From assembly GCF_000720135.1 (NCBI RefSeq), contig NZ_JOIU01000022.1, positions 80,178 through 144,177 of the forward strand: a DNA stretch of 64,000 nt, written 5' to 3'. Shown piece by piece: positions 51,208 to 59,733 of the stretch; position 1 is the first letter of the stretch, and each line of letters begins with the position of its first letter. A program made the position numbers and the translations under genes. The stretch is from Streptomyces sp. NRRL S-1022 (lineage in GTDB: Bacteria; Actinomycetota; Actinomycetes; Streptomycetales; Streptomycetaceae). Under the pieces are notes generated by a model. That model was not told the DNA's origin, ran no database searches, and worked only from the letters and a program-made list of their open reading frames with translations.

Positions 51208-53748
51208 GTGGGGCATGGAGTGCCGGAACTCGTACTCGAAACAAACGGACGTACCTGGACACTTGATCCGTCCAGGGCATACATCCTCGGACGCGATCCG
51301 CAGGGGGACATCGTCTTCGACGACGCCAGGGTCTCCTGGCGGCACGCCACGATCAGCTTCAACGGGCGCAGTTGGGTCATAGAGGACCACGGCAGCACCA
51401 ACGGCACGTACGTGCAGGGGCAGCGGATCCAGCACCTGGAGCTGGGCCCCGGCTCGGCGCTGCACCTCGGCAACGCGGCCGACGGACCGCGGCTGAACCT
51501 GTCCGCGGCCGCCGCACCGGTCGGCGGCCCGGCACAGCAGGCGCAGGCGGCGGCGCCGTACGCGGCCCAGGGCGCCGGCGCGCCCGGCTGGGCCCAGCAG
51601 ACCCCGCAGGCGCCCCAGCCGGACTGGCGGCAGCAGCCCACCGCGTTCCCGCAGCAGCAGGCCGGCGCGGCCGAGCCGTACGCGCAGACGCCCGGTGGCG
51701 GCGCGGGGGCGCCGCCGGCCCACGGGGACCGCAGCCCGACCACGTTCCACGAGTTCGCGCTCGGCCGCGTGATGCGCATCGGACGTGCCCTGGAGAACGA
51801 CCTGGTCGTCTCCGACCTGCAGGTCTCCCGCAACCACGCCGAGTTCCACGTCACGCCCGACGGCCGCTTCGAGATCCGCGACCTCGGCTCGCACAACGGC
51901 ACGTACGTCAACGGCCAGCCGATCGCCAAGGGCGGCTCGGCGCTGCTCGGCCCGAGCGACATCGTCGGCGTCGGCCACTCCACGTTCCGGATCGTCGGCG
52001 ACCGCCTCGAGGAGTTCGTCGACACCGGTGAGGTCTCCTTCTCGGCCCGCCATCTGACCGTCACGGTCGACGGCGGCAAGCAGATCCTGAGGGACGTCTC
52101 CTTCGGCGTACCGGAGAAGTCGCTGGTCGCCGTGATCGGGCCCTCCGGTTCCGGTAAGTCCACCCTGCTCAAGGCGCTCACCGGCTACCGGCCCGCCAAC
52201 CAGGGCGAGGTCCTGTACGACAACCGGAACCTGTACAAGCAGTTCGCCGAGCTGCGCCAGCGCATCGGTCTGGTCCCGCAGGACGACATCCTGCACAAGG
52301 AGCTGACCGTCAAGAAGGCCCTGAAGTACGCGGCGAAGCTGCGCTTCCCGGCCGACACCACGGCGGCCGAGCGCGACGCCCGCATCGACGAGGTGCTGCG
52401 CGAGCTGAAGCTCGACGTCCACAAGGACAAGAAGGTCACCTCGCTCTCCGGCGGCCAGCGCAAGCGCGTGTCGGTGGCCCTGGAGCTGCTCACCAAGCCG
52501 TCGCTGATCTTCCTGGACGAGCCGACCTCCGGTCTCGACCCGGGCATGGACCGCGACGTCATGCAGCTGCTGCGCGGCCTCGCCGACGACGGCCGTACGG
52601 TCCTGGTCGTCACCCACTCGGTGGCCGAGCTGGCACTGTGCGACAAGCTGCTGGTGATGGCGCCGGGCGGCGCGGTCGCCTACTTCGGCCCGCCGGAGGA
52701 GGCGCTGAACTTCTTCGGCTACGACAGCTGGGCCGACGTCTTCTCCGCCTTCGAGAACTACCGCGACTACGACTGGGCGGGCCGCTGGAAGGGCTCGCAG
52801 CACTACCAGATGTACGCGGCGGACGTCGACTCGGTCGCCCCGCAGGCGGTCCAGATGCCGCCGATGCAGGCGATCAGGCCGCCGAAGCCGCAGGGCTGGT
52901 TCTCCCAGTTCGTCACCCTGGTGCGGCGCTACGTGTCGGTCATCGCCTCCGACCGCGGCTTCCTGGCCCTGATGGTGCTGCTGCCGGCCGTCATCGGCTC
53001 GGTCAGCCTGCTGATCCACCCGGACCGCGGCCTGCTGCCCAACGGACCCAACCCGCAGACCGGCCAGATCGTGCCCAACGGCACGGCCACCACGGTGCTG
53101 CTGATCCTGGCCGTGGGCGCCTGCTTCGCCGGTGCCGCCAACTCCGTCCGTGAGCTGATCAAGGAACGGGTGATCTACGAGCGGGAGCGCGCCACGGGCC
53201 TGTCCCGGTCGGCGTACCTGATGTCGAAGGTGGTCGTGCTCGGCGTGATCACCGGGTTCCAGGGGCTGCTGGTCGGCGTCATCGGCTTCGGCAGGCGTGA
53301 GATCCCGGAGAAGGGCCTCGTCCTCGGGCACGCCACCCTGCTGGAGCTGTCCCTGCCGATCATGGGGCTCGGCTTCGCGGCGATGATGTTCGGCCTGATC
53401 ATCTCCTCGCTGGTGAAGACCGCCGAGAAGACCATGCCGCTGCTGGTCATGTTCGCGATCATCCAGGTCGTCTTCACCGGCTGCCTGTTCGCCCTGCACG
53501 GCACGGTCGGCGTCAACGAGTTCTCGTACCTGATGCCGTCCCGCTGGGCGGTCGCCGCGTCCGGCGCCACGCTGGACTTCAACCGGATCAGCCCGCCGGA
53601 GACCGCGGGGGACAACGACCCGCTGTGGAACCACACGGTGGGTGCCTGGGCCGGGGACATGATCGCGCTGCTCGCGCTCGGTGTGCTCTGCGGCTTCTTC
53701 GTGGCCCGCTTCCTGCGCCGCCACGAGCCGGAGGTCATGCGCAAGTAG
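51208..53748 (+). CDS. ABC transporter fusion with two FHA domains
   Basis: This 846-residue single polypeptide combines signalling and transport. FHA 1 is at about residues 20-80 (YILGRDPQGDIVFDDARVSW, GSTNGTYV). A Gln/Pro/Ala-rich linker follows to about 175, then FHA 2 at about 185-260 (RIGRALENDLVVSDLQVSRN, GSHNGTYVNG). The ABC ATPase has Walker A GPSGSGKST near 311, signature LSGGQRKRVSVA and Walker B LIFLDEPTSGLD. A C-terminal ABC-2 type six-helix membrane part occupies about 570-840. FHA domains bind phosphothreonine, so a Ser/Thr kinase probably controls it; the layout matches mycobacterial Rv1747. The substrate is unknown. The alternative start is the GTG at 51220. Confidence 0.95.
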   Translation: MGHGVPELVLETNGRTWTLDPSRAYILGRDPQGDIVFDDARVSWRHATISFNGRSWVIEDHGSTNGTYVQGQRIQHLELGPGSALHLGNAADGPRLNLSAAAAPVGGPAQQAQAAAPYAAQGAGAPGWAQQTPQAPQPDWRQQPTAFPQQQAGAAEPYAQTPGGGAGAPPAHGDRSPTTFHEFALGRVMRIGRALENDLVVSDLQVSRNHAEFHVTPDGRFEIRDLGSHNGTYVNGQPIAKGGSALLGPSDIVGVGHSTFRIVGDRLEEFVDTGEVSFSARHLTVTVDGGKQILRDVSFGVPEKSLVAVIGPSGSGKSTLLKALTGYRPANQGEVLYDNRNLYKQFAELRQRIGLVPQDDILHKELTVKKALKYAAKLRFPADTTAAERDARIDEVLRELKLDVHKDKKVTSLSGGQRKRVSVALELLTKPSLIFLDEPTSGLDPGMDRDVMQLLRGLADDGRTVLVVTHSVAELALCDKLLVMAPGGAVAYFGPPEEALNFFGYDSWADVFSAFENYRDYDWAGRWKGSQHYQMYAADVDSVAPQAVQMPPMQAIRPPKPQGWFSQFVTLVRRYVSVIASDRGFLALMVLLPAVIGSVSLLIHPDRGLLPNGPNPQTGQIVPNGTATTVLLILAVGACFAGAANSVRELIKERVIYERERATGLSRSAYLMSKVVVLGVITGFQGLLVGVIGFGRREIPEKGLVLGHATLLELSLPIMGLGFAAMMFGLIISSLVKTAEKTMPLLVMFAIIQVVFTGCLFALHGTVGVNEFSYLMPSRWAVAASGATLDFNRISPPETAGDNDPLWNHTVGAWAGDMIALLALGVLCGFFVARFLRRHEPEVMRK

Positions 53749-53772
53749 CCGCGCCCGGTCCAGCGCCGGTAC

Positions 53773-53820
53773 GACGCCGAAGGGCGGCGCCCCCGAGATG
53801 GGGTGCCGCCCTTCGGCGTC
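53773..53820. terminator. 16-bp bidirectional terminator hairpin
   Basis: GACGCCGAAGGGCGGC (53773-53788) is perfectly complementary to 53805-53820 across a 16-base loop. It lies between the FHA-ABC gene and the convergent transglycosylase gene. Confidence 0.85.
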
Positions 53821-53847
53821 ACGTCGTAGAGGTCCCGCGCCAGGGCC

Positions 53848-54597
53848 TCAGTACGCGCTGTTGACGTTGTCGATGGAGCCGTACCGGTGGGCCGCGTAGT
53901 TGGCGGCGGCGGTGATGTTCGCGACCGGGTCGTAGATGTTCCAGGACGTGCCCGCGACGTGGTAGGCCTGGAAGGTCGGCGGGATGACCTGCAGCAGGCC
54001 CTTGGACGGGATGCCGTTGATGGCGTTGATGTCCCAGTTGTTGATCGCCAGGGGGTTGCCGGAGGACTCCCGCATGATGTTGCGGTGCAGGCCGCTGTAG
54101 CTGCCCGGGATGTTCTTGGACTTCATGATGTCCAGGGCCTGGCGGATCCAGCCGTCGAGGTTGTTGGAGTACGTCTTCGCGGCGACCGTCTGCATCTGCG
54201 GGCGCACCACGGCGCGGCTGACGGCGGCCTTGACGGCGCGCTGCTGCGCGGCCTTCTTGACGGCGGCGTCGGCGGCGGCCTTGGCGGCGGCCTTCTTCGC
54301 GGCGGCGGCGTCGGCGGCCTTCTTCTGCGCCGCGAAGGTGTCGACCTTGACGATGTCGGCGGCGAGCTGGTCCGTGATCGTGCCCTTGACGTTGTGCAGG
54401 ACGGTGCCGGAGGCGACCTGGGCGGTGGCGGCCTGGGCGGTGGCGGCCGGGGCACCGGTGGTGACGGTGTCGGCGTTGCTCGGCGCGGCCGAGAGGGCCA
54501 CGGCGGCGGTGCCGAGGGCGGCGACACCGGCGACGGCGATCTTGTGCTGCTTGGTCAGCGCACGACTATGAGATCGGTTGAGGAAGTTCTTGGGCAT
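53848..54597 (-). CDS. Secreted lytic transglycosylase (SLT domain)
   Basis: This 249-residue protein has a signal peptide (MPKNFLNRSHSRALTKQHKI, then AVAGVAALGTAAVALSAAPS). An Ala/Lys-rich helical region (about residues 85-135, AAAAKKAAAKAAADAAVKKA) could bind the wall. The SLT domain has the catalytic Glu in NIMRESSGNPLAINN, then GIPSKGLLQVIPPTF. It cleaves peptidoglycan strands. Its 5' leader folds into a three-hairpin structure like a c-di-AMP riboswitch, the control known for several streptomycete wall-lytic genes. Confidence 0.92.
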   Translation of the reverse strand: MPKNFLNRSHSRALTKQHKIAVAGVAALGTAAVALSAAPSNADTVTTGAPAATAQAATAQVASGTVLHNVKGTITDQLAADIVKVDTFAAQKKAADAAAAKKAAAKAAADAAVKKAAQQRAVKAAVSRAVVRPQMQTVAAKTYSNNLDGWIRQALDIMKSKNIPGSYSGLHRNIMRESSGNPLAINNWDINAINGIPSKGLLQVIPPTFQAYHVAGTSWNIYDPVANITAAANYAAHRYGSIDNVNSAY

Positions 54598-54619
54598 GGC
54601 TGATGGACCTCTTCGGATA

Positions 54620-54715
54620 GCGCGGAGGTCGCTCGTGCGTCCGTCGGGGGAATCGGCTCCTCCCGCACGAACGCCGCGGGGCCGAAACCCGCGGCGCCGA
54701 GCGACGGAAGCCATT
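54620..54715 (-). promoter_or_regulatory. Structured 5' leader, candidate c-di-AMP (ydaO-type) riboswitch
   Basis: On the minus strand an 8-bp closing stem (GTCGCTCG at 54705-54698 with CGAGCGAC at 54635-54628) encloses two perfect hairpins. One is GCCGCGGG/CCCGCGGC. The other is TCGTGC/GCACGA, enclosing GGAGGAGCCGATTCCCCC and GACGGA. The GGAGCCGA core and three-way layout resemble ydaO-type elements. The likely transcription start coincides with the first stem. Ligand identity is inference from this resemblance and from the wall-lytic gene downstream. Confidence 0.55.
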
Positions 54716-54742
54716 CTTAGCGGGCGCAAAATGCCCAGGCAA
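54714..54742 (-). promoter_or_regulatory. Promoter of the transglycosylase gene
   Basis: On the minus strand TTGCCT (54742-54737) and TAAGAA (54719-54714) are separated by exactly 17 bases. Transcription would start near 54707, right at the first stem of the structured leader. Confidence 0.6.
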
Positions 54743-55115
54743 AGGTGTGACGTACGATGCCGGATAGTGGATCAGGGAAGGGCAAATCAGGACAGACAGG
54801 GCCGTCTTTCCCGTTCATGTGGGGGCGGTATATCTCCTATGCCCTTTCGTACGTGATGTGGGCCCTATGCGCGGCGTCACACGGCACGCCGGGCCGTCTC
54901 ACCCAAAGTTGCCGCCGCAACGCGCTGCGTGAGCATGTGCAGCCGGTCCGCGCCCGGCGACACCACCCTGCTGCCCGCGGGCGAGCCTGCACGCGCGCGC
55001 GTAGGGCCGCGCGCGTCCGTCTCCCGCCTACGCCACCCGCCCTAGGACCAGCGGACCCGGTGCCGCCGCCACAGGGCCGATCCGCGCTGTCACACCCCGC
55101 CGGTACCGTGAGGAC
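54743..55115 (+). other. 373-bp gap upstream of the histidine kinase gene
   Basis: An A/T-richer part (54743-54860) is followed by very G+C-rich DNA with an alternating CGCGCGCG-type run near 54990. No gene or clear promoter is seen, although it must contain the promoter of the two-component operon. Confidence 0.5.
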
Positions 55116-56261
55116 ATGAGTCAAGGCCCCCGGTCCGGCCTCGCCGCGGTGAGTTCCGCGCTGCTGGCCATGAGCAGGCACCTGGAGGTACGCGACGTCC
55201 TCAAGACGATCGTCGCCTCCGCCCGCGACCTGCTCGACGCGCAGTACGCCGCCCTCGGCGTCCCCGACGACCACGGCGGCTTCGCCCAGTTCGTCGTGGA
55301 CGGCGTCAGTGAGGAGCAGTGGCGCGCCATCGGCCCGCTCCCGCGCCAGCACGGCATCCTCGCCGCGATGCTGCGGGAGGCGAAGGCCGAGCGCCTCGCC
55401 GACGTGCGCAAGGACCCCCGCTTCGAGGGCTGGCCGGGTGCCCACCCCGACCTGGCCGACTTCCTGGGCCTGCCGATCAAGGACGGCGAGGAGGTCATCG
55501 GGGCGCTCTTCCTGGCGAACAAGCGCTGCGCCAAGCCGGAGGGGAGCTGCGGCTTCACCGAGGACGACGAGGAACTGCTCTCCATCCTCGCCCAGCACGC
55601 CGCGATCGCCCTCACCAACGCCCGCCTCTACGAGCGCAGCCGCGAACTGACCATCGCCGAGGAACGCTCCCGCCTCGCCCACGAACTGCACGACGCGGTC
55701 AGCCAGAAGCTGTTCTCGCTGCGCCTGACCGCCCAGGCGGCGGCCGCGCTGGTCGACCGCGACCCCGCCCGCGCCAAGGGAGAACTGCACCAGGTGGCCT
55801 CCCTCGCCGCCGAGGCGGCCGACGAGCTGCGTGCCGCCGTCGTGGAGCTGCGGCCCGCCGCGCTGGACGAGGACGGCCTGATCGCCACCCTGCGCACCCA
55901 GATCCAGGTCCTCGACCGCGCCCACACCGCGCGCGTGACCTTCACCGGCAACGGCTTCCGTGCCCTGCCCGCCGCCCAGGAGGAGGCCCTGCTCCGGGTC
56001 GCCCAGGAGGCGCTGCACAACGCCCTGCGCCACTCCGGCGCCGACCGGGTCGACGTGAGCATCGGACGGCACGGCTGCGGCGCCGTCCTGCGCGTCGCCG
56101 ACGACGGCGCCGGCTTCGACCCCACGGCCGTCCGCCGCGCCGGACGCCACCTCGGCCTGGTCTCGATGCGGGACCGGGCGAGCGGGGTCGGCGGCACGCT
56201 GACCGTGGAATCGGCGCCCGGCAAGGGCACCGTGATCGAGATGGAGGTCCCCGGTGGGTGA
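55116..56261 (+). CDS. GAF domain sensor histidine kinase (NarL/DesK-type partner)
   Basis: This 381-residue soluble kinase has no membrane helix. A GAF domain spans about residues 20-170 (VLKTIVASARDLLDAQYAAL, DFLGLPIKDGEEVIGALFLA). HisKA_3 dimerisation follows, with the phosphorylated His192 in LAHELHDAVSQKLFSLRL. The HATPase domain has EALHNALRHSGA, DDGAGFDP and GLVSMRDRA. It overlaps the response-regulator gene by 8 bases. The GAF ligand is unknown; redox, nitric oxide or a nucleotide are all possible. Confidence 0.94.
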   Translation: MSQGPRSGLAAVSSALLAMSRHLEVRDVLKTIVASARDLLDAQYAALGVPDDHGGFAQFVVDGVSEEQWRAIGPLPRQHGILAAMLREAKAERLADVRKDPRFEGWPGAHPDLADFLGLPIKDGEEVIGALFLANKRCAKPEGSCGFTEDDEELLSILAQHAAIALTNARLYERSRELTIAEERSRLAHELHDAVSQKLFSLRLTAQAAAALVDRDPARAKGELHQVASLAAEAADELRAAVVELRPAALDEDGLIATLRTQIQVLDRAHTARVTFTGNGFRALPAAQEEALLRVAQEALHNALRHSGADRVDVSIGRHGCGAVLRVADDGAGFDPTAVRRAGRHLGLVSMRDRASGVGGTLTVESAPGKGTVIEMEVPGG

Positions 56262-56895
56262 ACCGATCAAGGTCCTGCTGGTCGACGACCACCAGGTCGT
56301 CCGCCGGGGCCTGCGGACCTTCCTGGAGGTGCAGGACGACATCGTGGTCGTCGGCGAGGCCGCCGACGGCGCCGAGGGTGTCGCCCGCGCCGAGGAGCTG
56401 CGCCCCGACATCGTCCTCATGGACGTCAAGATGCCGGGCCTGGACGGCATCGGCGCCCTGCGCAGGCTGCGCGAACTCGACAACCCCGCGCGCGTGCTGA
56501 TCGTCACCAGCTTCACCGAGCAGCGCACGGTCGTCCCGGCGCTGCGCGCGGGCGCCGCCGGGTACGTCTACAAGGACGTGGACCCCGACGCCCTCGCCGG
56601 CGCCATCCGCTCCGTGCACGCCGGGCACGTCCTGCTCCAGCCGGAGGTCGCCGACGCCCTGCTCTCCCAGGAGGAGGCCGGCACCGGTCAGGGCAGAGGC
56701 AGCTCGCTGACCGAGCGGGAGCGCGAGGTGCTCGGCCTGATCGCGGACGGCCGCTCCAACCGGGAGATAGCCCGCGCCCTCGTGCTGTCCGAGAAGACCG
56801 TCAAGACGCACGTCTCCAACATCCTGATGAAGCTCGACCTCGCCGACCGCACCCAGGCCGCGCTCTGGGCCGTACGCCACGGCGTGGCCGGCTGA
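56254..56895 (+). CDS. LuxR/NarL family response regulator
   Basis: This 213-residue protein has a receiver domain (LLVDDHQVVRRGLRTFLEV) with phospho-acceptor Asp57 in LMDVKMPG and a Lys in YVYKDVDPD. The C-terminal LuxR helix-turn-helix is LTEREREVLGLIADGRSNRE plus LSEKTVKTHVSNILMKL. The GTG start overlaps the kinase gene, so the two are translationally coupled. The target genes are not evident; chpE lies next downstream but has its own gap and signals. Confidence 0.95.
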   Translation: MGEPIKVLLVDDHQVVRRGLRTFLEVQDDIVVVGEAADGAEGVARAEELRPDIVLMDVKMPGLDGIGALRRLRELDNPARVLIVTSFTEQRTVVPALRAGAAGYVYKDVDPDALAGAIRSVHAGHVLLQPEVADALLSQEEAGTGQGRGSSLTEREREVLGLIADGRSNREIARALVLSEKTVKTHVSNILMKLDLADRTQAALWAVRHGVAG

Positions 56896-57063
56896 AACGC
56901 CCTGACCAACGCCTCACCCACGGCAACCCGAGGGGTCAGGGTCCGGGCCGACATTCATACTCTCGTGGGAATGTCACCCGGGTGGCGCACCCTCCGGTGA
57001 TCCCGGCCGTTCTCCATGCGTCCCGCGATGATCGCCGCGGGGAACGACCAGGAGGGGTTGACA

Positions 57064-57309
57064 GTGAAGAACCTGAAGAAGGCAGCGGCCGTGACGATGG
57101 CGGCCGGTGGCCTGGTGGCCGCCGGGGCCGGCCTGGCCTCCGCCCACGGCGGCGCCCACGCGGCCGGCGCGGCGACCGGCTCCCCGGGCGTCGCCTCGGG
57201 CAACGTCGCCCAGGTCCCGGTGCACGTCCCGGTGAACGCGGTCGGCGACAGCGTGAACGTCATCGGCGTGCTGAACCCGGCCTTCGGCAACCTCGGGCTC
57301 AACCACTGA
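57064..57309 (+). CDS. chpE: Short chaplin, ChpE type
   Basis: Chaplins are secreted amyloid-forming proteins that coat aerial hyphae and lower surface tension. This 81-residue protein has a signal peptide (VKNLKKAAAVTMAAGGLVAA to ASAHG) and one chaplin domain (GVASGNVAQVPVHVPVNAVG, then DSVNVIGVLNPAFGN). The two cysteines usual in chaplins are absent, as in ChpE. The GTG is preceded by AGGAGG about 9 bases upstream. A terminator follows. It is usually essential among short chaplins. Confidence 0.92.
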   Translation: MKNLKKAAAVTMAAGGLVAAGAGLASAHGGAHAAGAATGSPGVASGNVAQVPVHVPVNAVGDSVNVIGVLNPAFGNLGLNH

Positions 57310-57330
57310 AAGCCCGGCCGGCAGCGACCC

Positions 57331-57359
57331 CAGGCCTCCCGGAGCCGCCGGGAGGCCTG
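57331..57359. terminator. Terminator between chpE and the gene at 57386
   Basis: CAGGCCTCCCGG (57331-57342) is complementary to CCGGGAGGCCTG (57348-57359) with a 5-base loop, between two convergent genes. Confidence 0.8.
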
Positions 57360-57385
57360 TCAGGTCGCCCGCCCCCGTACCCGGA

Positions 57386-58174
57386 TCACCGAGCGCCGCG
57401 CTCCCGCTCCTCCACGAACGCGTTGTACGCCGCCACCTGTGCCCGCCGGGCCGTCCGCTCGACCGGCCGCAGCGCCTCGGCGCGCGCCCTCATCTCGGCG
57501 GAGCTGACCGCACCCCCGTGCCCGTGGTCGTAGGCCAGCGACACCAGCAGCCCCACCCGCTGCGCCAGCTCCAACACCCGTACCGCACGCGGCGGATACC
57601 CCGGCGCCAGCACCTCGCGGCCCCGCCCGGCCCGCGCCCGGTACGCGCCGATCGCCGCCTCCGCCACCGGACCCGACCCGGCGACGTCCAGCTTCGACAG
57701 CACCTCGGTGGCGTCCCGCAGCGCCTCCGCCAGCTCCCGCTCGGCCTCGCCCAGCGACGGCACGTCGGCGGGCGGCGCCTCCCGCACCGGCAGCACGTGC
57801 CACACCACCTCGGCGTGCACATCGCCCGCGGGCCCGGCCTCGTACACCTCGGGCACCAGCCCGAACGCGGACCCGTGGCAGACCACCGCCTCCTCGGCCT
57901 CCAGCGCCCGCGCATTGAACTCCGGCGGGCCGCTCAGCCCCAGCGGATGCCCCGGCGCGGGCAGCGCCACCCGCAGCCCGGCCACGCCCAGCGTGCGCAG
58001 CCGACCCAGCGCGAGCGTGAGCCCGACCGGCGCGGACTCCCCGGGCAGCCCCTCCACCCGGTGCACCGTGTCCTCGCCCACGATGGTGAGCACGGCGTCA
58101 TCCGGAGAGACAAGTCCGGCCAAAAGGGCATTTCCCCAAGCGGCAAGGCGTCCTGAACGCGGTTCCGAGAGCAT
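57386..58174 (-). CDS. Conserved actinobacterial protein of unknown function
   Basis: This 262-residue protein starts MLSEPRSGRLAAWGNALLAG. It has no signal, membrane helix or catalytic motif that I can identify. The N-terminal half is beta/alpha mixed (VLTIVGEDTVHRVEGLPG, LGVAGLRVALPAPGHPLGLS). The C-terminal half is helical (ELAEALRDATEVLSKLDVAG). It is divergent from the ABC ATPase gene at 58326, and relatives occur at the same place in other streptomycetes as I remember. Function unknown. Confidence 0.8.
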   Translation of the reverse strand: MLSEPRSGRLAAWGNALLAGLVSPDDAVLTIVGEDTVHRVEGLPGESAPVGLTLALGRLRTLGVAGLRVALPAPGHPLGLSGPPEFNARALEAEEAVVCHGSAFGLVPEVYEAGPAGDVHAEVVWHVLPVREAPPADVPSLGEAERELAEALRDATEVLSKLDVAGSGPVAEAAIGAYRARAGRGREVLAPGYPPRAVRVLELAQRVGLLVSLAYDHGHGGAVSSAEMRARAEALRPVERTARRAQVAAYNAFVEERERGAR

Positions 58175-58325
58175 GCCCCCACCCTAAGGACCGGACCGAT
58201 GGAATGGAGCGGAGCACTCGTGGCGTAGATTTCATAAGGGCTGCGCCCACCGGCGCGGCGGACCCGAGCCACAGGCGTACGCGACAGCCGAGACCGGCCA
58301 CACTGCAAGGGGAGACAACGCGCTC

Positions 58326-59117
58326 ATGAGCGATGTTCTGGAGCTTCAGGACGTATCCGTGGTCCGTGAGGGCCGGGCTCTGGTGGACCAGGTCTCCTGG
58401 TCGGTGAAGGAGGGCGAGCGCTGGGTCATCCTCGGTCCCAACGGCGCCGGCAAGACCACTCTCCTGAACGTCGCGTCCAGCTACCTCTTCCCCAGCAAGG
58501 GCACCGCCACCATCCTCGGCGACACCCTCGGCAAGGTCGACGTCTTCGACCTGCGCCCCCGCATCGGCATGGCCGGCATCGCCATGGCCGACAAGCTCCC
58601 CAAGCGCCAGACCGTGCTGGAGACCGTGCTCACGGCCGCCTACGGCATGACCGCCCACTGGCAGGAGGAGTACGACGAGGTCGACGAGCGGCGCGCCCGC
58701 GCCTTCCTCGACCGCCTCGGCATGACCGACTACCTGGAGAGGAAGTTCGGCACCCTCTCCGAGGGCGAGCGCAAGCGCACCCTGATCGCCCGCGCCCTGA
58801 TGACCGACCCCGAGCTGCTCCTCCTCGACGAGCCCGCCGCCGGCCTCGACCTCGGCGGCCGCGAGGACCTGGTCCGCCGTCTCGGCCGGCTCGCGCGTGA
58901 CCCCATCGCCCCCTCGATGATCATGGTCACGCACCACGTCGAGGAGATCGCCCCCGGCTTCACCCACGTCCTCATGATCCGCCAGGGCAAGGTCCTCGCC
59001 GCCGGGCCGATCGAGCTGGAACTCACCTCCCGCAACCTCTCCCTCTGCTTCGGCCTCCCGCTCGTCGTGGAGCAGGTCGGCGACCGCTGGACCGCGCAGG
59101 GCCTGCCCCTGTCCTGA
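58326..59117 (+). CDS. Stand-alone ABC transporter ATP-binding protein
   Basis: This 263-residue single ABC ATPase has Walker A ILGPNGAGKTT, a modified signature LSEGERKRTLIARAL, Walker B LLLLDEPAAGLD, and the switch His in MIMVTHHVEEI. It resembles the iron/molybdate ModF/YfiR-like cytosolic ATPases. No permease gene is adjacent. It may serve a permease elsewhere or act without one. Confidence 0.9.
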   Translation: MSDVLELQDVSVVREGRALVDQVSWSVKEGERWVILGPNGAGKTTLLNVASSYLFPSKGTATILGDTLGKVDVFDLRPRIGMAGIAMADKLPKRQTVLETVLTAAYGMTAHWQEEYDEVDERRARAFLDRLGMTDYLERKFGTLSEGERKRTLIARALMTDPELLLLDEPAAGLDLGGREDLVRRLGRLARDPIAPSMIMVTHHVEEIAPGFTHVLMIRQGKVLAAGPIELELTSRNLSLCFGLPLVVEQVGDRWTAQGLPLS

Positions 59118-59177
59118 CCCCGGCGCTCTCCCCTTCGCGCCCTGTCCGCCGCCCGGCCCCGGCCCTACCATGACCAT

Positions 59178-59609
59178 GTGAACGACATCGACGCATGGGT
59201 GTGGTGGCTGGTCGGCGCGGCGGCGCTCGGAATCCCGCTCGTGGTCACCGCGATGCCGGAGTTCGGCATGCTCGCGGTGGGTGCCGTCGCGGCGGCGGTC
59301 GTCTCCGGCCTCGGCTCGGGAACGGTCGTCCAGGTGCTCACGTTCGTCGTCGTCTCCGTCGCCCTCATCGCCGTCGTCCGGCCCATAGCGGCCCGCCACG
59401 GCAGACAGCGCCCCCAACTCGCCACCGGCATCGAGGCGTTGAAGGGCCGACAGGCCGTCGTACTGGAACGGGTCGACGGGTCCGGCGGCCGTATCAAGCT
59501 CGCCGGAGAGATCTGGTCCGCCCGCGCCCTCGACACCGGCCGCGCCTACGAAGTGGGCCAGGAGGTGGACGTCGTGGACATCGAAGGAGCCACCGCGATC
59601 GTCATCTGA
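59178..59609 (+). CDS. NfeD family membrane protein
   Basis: This 143-residue protein has membrane helices at about residues 8-25, 28-47 and 50-68 (VVQVLTFVVVSVALIAVVRP). A C-terminal OB-fold domain (GIEALKGRQAVVLERVDGSG, GRIKLAGEIWSARALD) is typical of NfeD proteins. It precedes an SPFH protein gene by 124 bases; NfeD and SPFH/flotillin proteins work together in membrane organisation. Confidence 0.92.
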   Translation: MNDIDAWVWWLVGAAALGIPLVVTAMPEFGMLAVGAVAAAVVSGLGSGTVVQVLTFVVVSVALIAVVRPIAARHGRQRPQLATGIEALKGRQAVVLERVDGSGGRIKLAGEIWSARALDTGRAYEVGQEVDVVDIEGATAIVI

Positions 59610-59733
59610 GGACGACTCGCCGGGAACCACGCACGAGCAGCGCGACGGTCTGACAGACTCGACCAGCAAGATCCTCAACAGTCATGAGATCTGCCGAAGG
59701 CGCCGAGGCGGAGAAGGGTACGGGGAGCCGACG

